Positions 10,401 to 20,800 of a stretch of DNA of 64,000 nucleotides are shown piece after piece (the first letter of the stretch is position 1; the number at the start of each line of letters is the position of its first letter). The DNA is from Theristus sp. LFF4_11 (taxonomy: Eukaryota > Nematoda > Chromadorea > Monhysterida > Xyalidae), in assembly GCA_030248135.1 (NCBI GenBank), contig JASANC010003333.1, positions 1-64,000 on the forward strand, given 5' to 3'. The position numbers were made by a program, and so were the translations under genes. The notes under the pieces are model-generated. The model ran no database searches, was not told where the DNA came from, and saw only the letters and a list, made by a program, of their open reading frames with translations.

Positions 10401-12817
10401 TTTGTTGCGTATCTTTCGCTGCTCTGTGTCAGAGATAAACCCGATAGTCCATGTGTCAAACTTGCTTGGGGTAATTGGACCAATCAGCTCGCCATGTTCA
10501 CGGTTTGCATTTGCGCGTAGCTTGGTTACGGTGCATGTCCCAAACGGGCTACAGTCCTCGTCTGGAAACAGTGCAGTTTTTACACAGCAATGTTGCATCG
10601 GTGGAATCAAACACGCACGTGCGGTGATTCGCGTGCGCTGGCTGTGATATCATATGTGTGCGTGCTCGTTTTTTTTCTGACTGTGCAACATCACTTATGT
10701 CACAGCAGAGTGCATGTCTTCAAGTTCATGTTTCGACTCTCTGTAGTCTGAACAGCTGTCAACCAATCACCAACTTTGAAAAAGTTCACACCACAGGCCG
10801 AATTAAAACCATCAACGGCGGGCAAAAGCGAGAGCGCCGACGAGCTGACGACCGACCACTGCGATCGATCGGATGAAGATCCGCGAGCAGAAGACAGGCT
10901 GACGAATTCGGCGCCCGCATTCCCGAAGGGGCGACTGAGCGTGCACGAATCGCAGAGCGATGGTAAAGGTAAACGTTTTTTTTGTAAAATAAACCTGAAA
11001 CCACGTGAAAACATCACATTACGGATAATCGCTCGCGTTTCAGACCACAACGTGGACGGCATCAATCTCGAGGAGATCAAAGAGTTCGCGAAGGCGTTCA
11101 AGATGAAACGACTGTCGCTCGGGCTGACGCAGACGCAGGTCGGGCAGGCGCTGAGCATGACCGAAGGACCGGCCTATAGTCAGTCCGCGATCTGCAGGTG
11201 GGTGAGACAATTTCTTGGATATGCTTTTTTTCGTTGGGGTTGGATTGTGATAAAACCGCTGCTCAAAAACTCGCACAGATTCGAAAAGCTGGACATCACG
11301 CCAAAGTCGGCGCAGAAAATCAAACCGGTGCTAGAGAAGTGGATGAGCGAGATCGACGAGAAGATCTCGGCTGGCCTTGTGCAGCCGTCGTCGTCGTCCT
11401 CAGGTAACGTTGAAAGATCTCCAAAAAAATTTGAAGAAAATTTATCGAAAGCGCCAAATCGGCTTGTTTCTCTGGGCAGTTCCGACCGGCCACACAGCGG
11501 CTCGCGTGCGCTTGAGCGCTTCCGTGGATGAGCGCGCAGCGCACGGCACCGGCGTCGAATCGAACCTGGTCGCAAACAACACCAACAACAACAAGCCAGC
11601 GCTCAGTTCGAGTTGGCCGAGCGGCGCTGGCGCGTCCATAATCGGCAGGACAATGGCGGACGGTCAGCAGACGCCCGAGTCAACCGCGCATCCGCCGCCG
11701 CCGATTCTGCCGTCCAACATTCCACCGCCGTTTGCCGCCGCGAAATCGTCGCCGCTCGATCTGAAAGCGTCGTCGTTTGTCGTCGCTGGCGGCGGATTTT
11801 TGAGCGGGTTCGCGTCACGGAGAGCCGGCGACCAGCTGAGCCACCGTGGCGACGTCGGCGGTCACCAAGTGAACGGCTCTGAGCGCAGTCCACTGGGCGA
11901 AGTCCGCAACAGTCTTGATCGGCCGACGAACGATCCGGTCAACAACGGCAACAACAATAGCGGTCACTTTTATAATAATAATCACGGTGACAACGCTGAC
12001 GGCGAGCCGGACCGCTGCGGCCGGCCATTCGCGGCGCGCTCACGGTGTTCGCTGTCGATTGCGGCCGACGATTCGAACTCGCTGACTCCGACGAGCTGTT
12101 GCGAGAGCGGCGCCAGTGGGTCGCAGTTTGATGGCGCCACCACGAACGGCTGCGTCTTTGGCGGCGGCGGCGGCGGACAGCAGACGCTCGCGACGTCGCT
12201 CGACATTGGAAAGAAGCGGAAACGCCGAACGTCGTTTACGCCGCACGCGCTGGAGGTGCTGAATCGATTCTTCGAGCGCAACACGCATCCGTCGGGTGAG
12301 ACACGGTCGAACGCTAAATTAGAGGGAATTGGCTGATTCGTTGGTGATCACGGTGATGCATGTTCTCTGTGCAAACCAAACTCCGCCCCCCCCCCTTCCA
12401 CAGCAATGCCTGCACAGAAAGCATACATACCGTAATCACCTACCAATCAGCTGATTCCCTAGGTTGATGTGTTCTCAATCAACATCATCGGTCGAAATTG
12501 AGGTTCAAATTCGAATCAAAATCCTTTTGAACTTTTGCAAACCAAACGTCGACCAATCACCGTTTTCAACCAATGGTTGACCACTTGCCGCAAACTGTCC
12601 TCTTTCCATCAGATCCTTTCATCAGTTCCAACACCCTTTCCGTTCGATTTCAGGTGCCGAAATGACGGCGCTCGCCGAAAGCCTGAACTACGACCGCGAG
12701 GTGGTGCGCGTCTGGTTCTGCAATAAACGACAGGCGCTGAAGAACACGATCAAGAAGCTGAAACAGGCCACGGAGCCGCCGCCGCCCGTGTCCGCGGCAC
12801 CGATGGTGTTGCCGTGA
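3622..12817 (+). CDS. POU class VI (POU6F/pdm3-like) homeodomain transcription factor, 10 exons
   Basis: Sequence-specific DNA-binding protein expected in the nucleus; relatives act in neural development. Coding exons: 3622-4045, 8377-8492, 9056-9206, 9493-9615, 9849-10390, 10797-10968, 11044-11197, 11279-11403, 11480-12295 and 12654-12817. The joined frame is open for 928 codons and phases match at each GT-AG junction. The ATG at 3622 has a strong context (gccaccATGa). Residues 1-515 are low-complexity, rich in N, S, A and P. The POU-specific domain is about 516-587 (LSLGLTQTQVGQAL, GPAYSQSAICRFEKLD). The homeodomain is about 848-907, with helix 3 VVRVWFCNKRQ. The GPAYSQSAICRFEKLDITPK signature places it in class VI rather than III or IV. 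The linker of about 260 aa between the two DNA-binding halves is very long for the family. The exon 6 donor could instead be six bases earlier (10962). Small 5' exons are the least certain part. Confidence 0.88.
4345..4436 (+). repeat. (TTG)n trinucleotide microsatellite, about 92 bp
   Basis: About 30 uninterrupted TTG/GTT units within intron 1 of the POU gene. The poly-Leu, poly-Asn and poly-Gln open frames across it on both strands are products of the repeat, not genes. Confidence 0.97.
5362..5532. mobile_element. Palindromic MITE, family A (TA-flanked, CAGTCGAAC ends)
   Basis: It starts TACAGTCGAACTCTAAATTA and ends with the near-exact reverse complement (TAATTTAGAGGTTCGACTGTA region), so the 171 bp can fold into one hairpin. 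TA at both ends suggests a Tc1/mariner-pogo type non-autonomous element. Each arm has a GATTGG/CCAAC-like motif and a CACGTG. No coding capacity. Located in POU intron 1. Confidence 0.88.
6462..6494 (+). repeat. Long G-tract (32 of 33 bases G)
   Basis: Two runs of twelve and twenty G, interrupted by one T, preceded by further G-rich sequence from 6421. It could form a G-quadruplex and is a likely site of length error in assembly. It lies in POU intron 1. Confidence 0.95.
8828..8945 (+). mobile_element. SINE-like fragment with tRNA-type B box (5'-truncated)
   Basis: GGATCGAGCCCCGCCGAG resembles a Pol III B box. It is followed by a body (tatgggcatttgat, aaactcgatg, cagccgtgg) that recurs at 57.9 kb, while its B box region also recurs at 63.65 kb. 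The A-box end is missing or degenerate. It lies in POU intron 2. Confidence 0.6.
9300..9425. mobile_element. Degenerate family A MITE in POU intron 3
   Basis: Contains the family's inner motifs in mirrored order: AATCAGCTGATCGGCTGATG, GATCACGTGAT, then CCAATCAGCTGATTG. The terminal CAGTCGAAC ends are not recognisable, so this is an old or truncated copy. Confidence 0.55.
9684..9822. mobile_element. Palindromic MITE, family A, next to POU exon 5
   Basis: Begins TACAGTCGGACTCTGAATTA and ends TAGAGTTCGACTGTA, with CAGCTGATTGGTTGGTGATC and its inverse inside. About 139 bp, TA at both ends. It ends only 26 bp before the start of exon 5 (9849), so it supplies most of the branch-point region of intron 4. 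Confidence 0.88.
11044..11403 (+). CDS. POU-specific domain exons (exons 7 and 8 of the POU6-like gene)
   Basis: These two exons, split by an 81-bp intron (11198-11278), encode the four-helix POU-specific domain: INLEEIKEFAKAFK, LSLGLTQTQVGQAL, then SAICR joined across the intron to FEKLDITPKSAQKIKPVLE. The split inside the arginine codon (AG/A) restores the conserved CRFEKLD motif exactly, which supports the splice sites. The insertion reported in some POU6F2 isoforms is absent. A serine run encoded by TCG/TCC repeats ends exon 8. Confidence 0.92.
12197..12817 (+). CDS. POU homeodomain (end of exon 9 and exon 10)
   Basis: The end of exon 9 encodes a basic N-terminal arm (KKRKRRTSFTPHALEVLNRF) and helices 1-2. 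Exon 10 encodes the rest, ending in helix 3 (NYDREVVRVWFCNKRQ), then a short proline-rich tail and TGA at 12815-12817. The usual WFCNRRQ is WFCNKRQ here, a conservative change. The intron between the halves (12296-12653) holds a degenerate palindromic MITE. The homeodomain intron falls inside the glycine codon before AEMTALAESL. Confidence 0.92.
12315..12463. mobile_element. Degenerate family A MITE in the homeodomain intron
   Basis: Arms GGGAATTGGCTGATTCGTTG and CCTACCAATCAGCTGATTCC are inverted repeats. The core has the family's TGTGCAAACCAAACTCCGCC sequence with a C-run. Outer CAGTCGAAC ends are eroded. Confidence 0.65.
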
Positions 12818-15800
12818 GGTTGAGTACAGTCGAACTCTATACTATATACTGTTATCTGATTGGTGGTTGGTGGTCACGTGATGCATGCTGTGTTGGACAG
12901 GACAGACTCTTCCTCCAGAGTGATGCCCGCACAGATCACGTGATCACCAACCAATCAGCTGGTTGTACATGATCTAAAGTTTAAACTGTGGTGTGTTGGG
13001 TTTTGTAAATTGTTTTCTTGGTTGCTTCATAACGTTTTTTTGCTTGTTAATGAATGGTGTGGAGAAAATATAACAACAATTGTCCGGTGTGCGTGATTTC
13101 GGTGTTTTTGCGTTTGATATTGACCCGAAAATTGTACAACCGCGTTTTCTTCTTCATTGTTTTTTGTTTGTTTGTGCGTTTTTTATTCAATTTGTTCCTG
13201 TGCTAAAATTCTAAGGTCCAAGAAACTTATTGCAGAGTCAAGAATTACTTGAATGTGCTATTTTGCGAATTATTGCGATCTACTGTTTTTCTTGTGAATC
13301 TTCCACATGTTTTATATGAGTGTCATTTGTCATTTGTATCTAGTCATTTGTTTTGTACACATCGCTTGCTTAGAAAGGTTACAATTTTTGACACACCAAT
13401 GCAAACCCCAGCGTTCAATGTTTGTTATTGTGCTTCATTGTGTACTCGCGTCTACATGATTCTGTTCCTACGTTTTCTGTTTGAATTCCCAGTTTGATTA
13501 GTTGTTTTGGTTTACTGATGGCATTCCAATTTTTTTTCAAAATGAATAATCTCTTTCAAATACCGACTCACCGAGTGATATAACATAAAAGATTACTTTA
13601 TCTTTTTCACATTTACCCACCTGCTTCAGCTGGTCGACTGCGCAACTAGATTTTTTTCATAGTCACTATTTCGCGAACTCGGTATTGCATAATTACTTAA
13701 CAAATGTTCTGGTCGGTTTTTCGGTTATTGTCGTTTCCACCGGTGTTTACGAGTTATTTTCATCGATCTCGGTTTTAATCGCAGAAAATCTGTATTTTTT
13801 TCGTGATCATTCCTTAATTTTATACAAGATCGCATTTATAAACACGGTACATAACTTTGTTTTTAGCCATCTTTTGCAGGTGCAGCCTTTTTGTATCCAC
13901 TCCTAGAACAGCGTTATAAAAATCGATTTGATTACTCCAAATTTCTATTCGAATATTTTTATTTATTATTCGATTGCAAACGATTACTGATGATTCTTGG
14001 TTTAAACACAGCTGAATGCGGTTCCGCTTCGCATTGTTGTTTTTTTCACAGCGTTCCAGGAATAAATAAACGTTTTGTTGCATCTTGTGGTGTTATTATT
14101 GTGCGTGCATTCAAAAAGTTTTTCTTGGATTTCAAGAATGAAGGATTGAACTTACGAAAAAACTTCAATTATTGTACACATGTGTTTTTTATTTTCCATA
14201 TTTTAAACTTTCATCCATCATCCAGTGTTAACAACAGCACATCGGCAGCAGGAAACCATCGTCAGAACTTGCAACAATATAAAAACTGTGTGAACTGAAA
14301 ACAAAAGAAAAAAAAACGTTAACGAACAAATTATATAAAAGAAAACTATGTCTCTGGACGAAATTCAACACCGAATACAAAAATTCAAAACAAAAAAGAT
14401 TTGCAATAAAATACAATTTAAAAACACCAGTAATCATACGAGAAAATGTCACGCATGATAAAAAAACGAAAATCCATTGAAACGGTGCAACAATCTGAAT
14501 TTGACAAAGCAATGAAAACTTCACAAGCAATCACAAAACTTTCTGCAAAATACCGAACTGAAAAAAATAATAATAAAATTCTCTTATCGAAGCATCTGTA
14601 GAATTTACGCTTGTTTCAGAAAAAAATCAAACCAGACAAACACATCAGTGTGCGAACACGATAATGAACAATTTTTGTACATTTTATTCAACGGTACCGC
14701 GTTCTCACTAAAAATTTTCTGCATATGGCAAATTCCAATTGAAAACAACATGGGCCAAGATTGTCAAAAATCCATGACGTACAAAAAAACGTATTGAAAT
14801 ACTCCAAGTTGCATGCAATGTTTCTAGCATCACCATTAACAATAAGGTTTACGGGTAGATGTAGTAATGCTCATATGAAGCTTTTGATGCAAAAACACGC
14901 ACAGAAATCATTATGTAACGTTTGACAATGATTCTGGAATTGTGGAAAACATCATGTTACCCTTACCTTATCATTTTTCCGCAAAATACAAGCGACAAGA
15001 GGAAATAAAATCAAAATTACCAAAAAAAACGAAAAACAAGCAAACAGCTCTCAGAACAACATGTGAAAAGAGAACCAATTGCAACAGCATGTAAATACCA
15101 ACAGAGAACGAAAGAGAAACGAATTTTCTATACTAGAGACGCAGTGAAATCAAAATTGAAAAAGGTAAAAAAAACACAAAACAGTGAAAAACTCAACAAA
15201 TGAAAAAAAGGAAACAGATAACAGGAGAAAAACCAACATGAAAACAAAAAAACACATTCAAAAATCCATCAAAACCGTTCTCGATCACAGTTTACAGAAT
15301 CCAATAAAATTCATATACAAGCGTATATTAAACGCGCATTCGAGTTCCAAATTCCGTCGCGTGCGGGACACAGGAAAAAATGCACATTCAAAGACAGTCG
15401 TGAAAATTTCAAGAACATGACAAACAACGTAAATAAACAAAAAAAACATATTACACACGTTTTCGGGTGGGGCAGAGAACGAAACGAAACGAAATCAATA
15501 AAAAGAACAATAACGGTAAACACAGCGTGCAAGGTCTCTGGGAACAACAATTGCAGCACGAATTCAGGTTTCGAAGTTGTTTAGGCATTTTTAATGGTAG
15601 ATAACAACATAATTTCTTGGTACCCTTATCAGTTACGAATGAAAAGAAACACGAACTCAGGAACACAGTTGTTAATGAGAGAATGAGAGCTAATAACGTT
15701 GGATACAATGCGCACCGAATCCCGGGTAATCGCGGGCTTGTGCTTATACGTATGTTACTTCAATAAAATTCATGACACAAACAGCGACAAACGTGCACTG

Positions 15801-17835
15801 CTGTGGCTTAATCAGTTTTGAAAGAACACCAGCTCAAGATACAAGGAAAAGTGTCACTCGGTCAAAATCAAATTACGCCAAAAGAAATACCGTTCTTCAC
15901 GATTACGAAATACAGAAACCAAGGAAATCGCCGTCTTTACGCGGGAAATTTAACAGTTTACCATTACACAACAAAGGGTTCAATTTTTACCGAGTGCATG
16001 TCCTGATTGATAAACATTAGATCTATTGAATCAAAATTTTAAGATGAAGAATAACGGTGATTAAAATGAATAAGATAAGGTATAAGATTGAAAAATATAT
16101 AAACACCTTATTTTATGAAATGCGTAAAGATATAGATAGTTACGATTTACCGGATGCGGTTGATTGTGGAATAACGTGCTAAACATTATGTTCCGAAGAC
16201 ATGAAAAAATTCGCTAAATACCATCATTTTTGAACAAAAAAAAACATGAATCAACACGACACTAACAGGATTTAAAATGTAGAACGACTAGAACGGCATG
16301 CAATATTCAAGACACAAGTTATTGAGTGCTTTTTTGGAGAGTTTATGTTTCCGTGTTGCGGATTGCGAAGTTAATTGTAAAATTATTAAATTTAATTCAT
16401 TTGAAAAGCCCAAGCGAACACACGTGTGAAAGTGCTTGTATGAAAATGGACGATGAAGAAAAGTTCTTTTTGTACGCATTGTTTAAATAGAACTGTGACG
16501 ACGAAAAAAAATGTGATGCATAATCTATCGGTGCGAGTGCAGGACATTTGAACTCAAAAAAACTGGATCCAAACGAACGGTATGCACAGTCAAGCACACA
16601 ATTTTACGCAACTTTCCGTTTGATGATCTGTTGTCATTTAATCGGTGCACGTTGATTGGATGCATCCTCCTACTGAAAGGATCAGTCACCGACAGACGAC
16701 TTGGGATGGTTGCAGTAAAAACGTGTGTTCGACTGACTGAAGGATATAATGACAAAAAATTAACACTATCTGGATACGAAATTTCGAACGAAATAAACTA
16801 TATATCCTTGATGGTTATTATAATACTGTTGAGCACAAACCCAAAGTCGATTTGTGCACAAATGCTACGTATTTGAGTTCCAAATGTATGTAGAACGAAG
16901 TGACATAAAAGTTTAAAAAAACGTGAAACCGGGTTGGGCGTGTGGTTTATCCGCAAGTTTGTATAATGAATATTGGATCGAATGAAAATAATTGAGATTA
17001 ATTTGCGAATTTCAGTTCTCCTTACCGTTCGGACTTACCGATGTCTGCAAAACAGCAAAAAATCTCATTAGATTCTTGTTTCATTTGTATTTTTTTGCGG
17101 ATCTGCAGATCAGAGCGTGAATATTAAGAGTTCCGAACTATTTTTGTGCTAGGTTAGTTTTTGATCAAAAAACAGCCCAACGCTACTCAAAAAGAGTAGT
17201 GGAGCGCGGGCAATATATGCGCTATGAAGAAGAAGAAAATCAACAGGGTGGCTCCGTGAAGGGTGGCAAAATACCAAAAAAAGAGAAATCAATGACCACA
17301 CAAATGAAAATCAAAAAAGTCAACCGGCAACGCAAGAGAAAAAATAACAACGACCAACAATGAAGTACAGCAATCGGACAACGAAAGAAAAACAACGAAC
17401 AAAAGACAAATTGAATCAACACAGAGAAATCAATCGATCAAATCAATTGGCTGGCTACAAAAATAGAACTTTATACACAAAGAGAACCGCTACAAAACAC
17501 CACGATCCAGTCTAGCACGAAATGGGGGAGACCAGACTTTGACAATCTGACACCATCATATTTATAAACAATGTTCTTTTGAAAAACAGAAACAGATTTA
17601 ACAAAAAACACACGTTGTTCACGCCCGCAACGAGACTGACAAAAAACCAAGAATTCAGACAGAAGAAAAACACACACAATTCAATTCAACCCAGTCGTCA
17701 ATCAGAGTGAAATAAATACGCACGTACGTGAAAGCGACAGAACAATCAAATCAATCAATCAAACATGAACAAACCGAGCGACGAACGGCCGAAAACAAAG
17801 CGAAACCAAAAAATGAGAGAGACAAACGCACAAAT
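12818..17835. other. Convergent intergenic interval and 3' UTRs of the POU and RBMS genes
   Basis: The plus strand is T-rich up to about 14.28 kb and then A-rich to 17.8 kb. This fits a plus-strand 3' UTR meeting a minus-strand 3' UTR. The first canonical AATAAA I see after the POU stop is at 14061-14070 (aataaataaa). A TTTATT (AATAAA on the minus strand) at 14683-14688 could end the RBMS transcript. Apart from the MITE at 12825-12990, no repeat or gene was recognised. Confidence 0.5.
12825..12990. mobile_element. Family A MITE in the 3' UTR of the POU gene
   Basis: Starts TACAGTCGAACTCTATACTA seven bases after the POU stop codon (12815-12817) and runs to the inverted CCAACCAATCAGCTGGTTGT arm. 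It carries GGTCACGTGATGCATG and ATCACGTGATCACC. It must be transcribed as part of the POU6-like mRNA and could fold into a hairpin there. Confidence 0.8.
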
Positions 17836-20800
17836 TCACTTTGTCGCCGTCTGCTGCGGCGGCGGTGCGTGCGCCGGCAGATACTGCATGCCGCCGATGG
17901 CCGGGTTGTAGGCGGCAGCGACCTCGTGGCCGTTCGCGTCGTAGGCGCCCGCCGGTGCTGCCGTCAACGTCGGCTGGTTCGGCGGCGTCGTGCCGTTTGC
18001 GGCCGCCGCCGGGTGCATCGACATCGCCGTCGTCGCGTCGATGTTCTGCGAATGGGTGGTTTTTCGAAAATGGGAGACAAAACATGGAAAATCAGTCTTT
18101 TTCAATTGAGTAGAGCAGAATTTACTTTTACAACCTCAAAGTCGCTGCTTTAAATTTATCATTAGATGTCTCTGCGACGACCGATCAGCTAAACGTCAGT
18201 CGGCCAGAGTCCAGTCACAATAAAAGACAGAGCTAAAGAAACAGGCATTCCGATTTTACTGTATCTGATCTGAAGGCTAGCTAGCTAGTCAGTATTCTCA
18301 ACCAGTCACAGACCAAACAAATACAGGATGCAACCAAACCAACCATGTAGGACATTTGCGGTCCGGGCATATAGGGCGCGTACAGTTGCGGCTGGTACGC
18401 CTGCGGCGTCATCTGCGGCGGCACGGCGTACAGTTGAGCGGCAGTCGCCGGGTTGTATGGGAACTGAAAGCGTACGAAAAAAAGTGTCACTGGACTGGAA
18501 GTGGCAAGTGATGTGCATGATTCCAGACAATCAAACACAAGTCAGTTAAATCGACTTCACTCAGTTTCATCGAGATCAATTGAAAATCATCAAACTTTAC
18601 GCTGATTGGCTGATTACCGTTCCAATCAACCATCTCCACTCCGATACACGCAACGTTTCCACCAAACAATCGATTTGCCCCATCAATGAATTGCAATTTT
18701 TTCAATTTGGAATCAAAAAAGCTGAACATCGATTTCACCTGTGATTGTCCGACCGAGACAGCCGGTTGGTCGAAAGTGGTTAACGCTGACAGTTGATTGG
18801 TCAATGCCGTCACCTGACCCTGGTTGGCGTCCATCGATTGGTAGCCTGCAAGGAAGTTTTCAACTTCCACATTCATCACGTTTTTCAAGTCAACAGAACG
18901 ATCCACTGGTGTTGAACATTCAGTGAGGTGAGCAAATATCTGTTCAATCAACCAAACAATTTTAAAAAAACCCGATGTACTCAACCATGAGGGTGAGCTA
19001 ATTGTTCTGCGTGTCGTTTGGCGATTGGCTTTCGTGTCTTGTATTTATAGTTGCCTTGATGTGTTTCTGGGCGCTTGTTTAGAATAAAGTTTTATACTGC
19101 GGTGCTCTTACGGGATGGACGGGGGAGGGGCAACAGCCTTTTCCCTAACATTTTGTTACTAACTCACGTACGAACTGACTAACAGACTGTATTACTAACA
19201 GACTTCGCGCAGTGCACTCTCAAATCCAAACACCCACCAATCAACTGCGGATTGTGTTGCATCAGTTGCGGCTGCATCTGCGTCTGCAGCATGAACGGCA
19301 TCAACGGGTGTGCGGTCGCGTAGGCGTTCGGCGTCGGCTGCGGTGGGCCGTTCGGTGCGTGCGGATGGCCTGCGCACCGGTGGAGAAACGGTGACGAGTC
19401 AATGAAATCGATTTATTCAGTCAGTCAGTCAGTTTTATTCTGCGGTGCACGGCATGATACCAGAGAAGTGCAAGACACCATGAGTAGGCGAAACACCACG
19501 ATTTATTGTTAGAATTGTTGCCTTTTATTGAAGGGGGAAGTGATTTATTAAAGTCTGGAACCACGAAAACGCTAAATGAAGACACTAATCAATTGCTAGA
19601 TGATTCTACAGAAGTGGCTCGCCGTCTCAGCGTTGAAAACGACGAAAGAAAAAACGTTGTCCACATCTTTGTGAAAAACATCCGCCACACGTATGTCTTT
19701 AAACAGTTTTTGAATTCTTCTACAAATTTTTTTCCCGGTCACCATTAACTTTCCACAACACTTAGCGTCCGTCCATTCTCACCCTCGCATCAAACCACCG
19801 CCGTTTGAATGACAGTTCCAAAAACCGGCGGCGGTGGTGTGGGGGGAGGAAAGTCACAATACAAGATAAACCTTAAAAAACCACTAATCAGAGTGCTGCT
19901 GCCTAACCAAAAAACCCAAAAACAGCAAACTCACCAGTGAACACGGTGGAGGGCGCGACGGGCCGTGCGAACTGCTGCGCCTGTTGCGCCTGGTGCACCT
20001 GCTGCAGCATGTTCGCCGCTGCCGCAGCGGCCGCCGCGTGTTGCTGCTGCTGGTGGCCGTTCAGCGAGTCGGCGCTCGACGGAATCGGCCCGCCACTCGG
20101 GTACTGGTACGCCTGAACGATGGAACGGTGCAGTGATTGGTCGGCGTTTTCGTAAGTGAATGGTCCGGCCGCACTTTGTCAGTCCGTCATAGCCCATGAT
20201 GCAAAATACTGGCGGTTATACTTCAATTTTCAATAGCAATAATTCGTGGCCGCCGGCTGTGTTTTTGTAAAGTGTTGCCTGATTTGTGTACACGTTTCCG
20301 GAGTTTCATTTAACCTGGCATGCTGCTTGATTTGTGTCAGCACATCATACAGAAAGAAGCAAGTGGACAAACAGCAAAGAAATAATCTATTCTCACCTCA
20401 AACGGCATCGATTGCATGTTGCGTTTCGGCTTTTTACCGCTGTCGGCGAATTTTATCAGCAACGGTTGCTCCTCATCTGAGAAAAGGGTGAAAAGATTAG
20501 TGAATTTTGTTTCCAGAACCCAGAAGTCACACTAAAGAGTTTCATAACACAGCCAAGTATAAAATACGAGTTTCATAATATGCCAAGCATTTCCAAATTT
20601 TTCAAGGTCTATCTAATAAAACAAATCTACATTCCTTCAACCAAACCACAGACGCTTCGTGGCCGAGCCCTTTGAATTACAGGACGCTAACCAGCTGGCG
20701 TCTACCCTTCCTACCCTGGTAGTCTCTGTCGACAGACATTATTTCCAGGCGAACAGTCCACGAAAGCTGGAAGTCCTGTGACAGCTGTGTACCCTTGATA

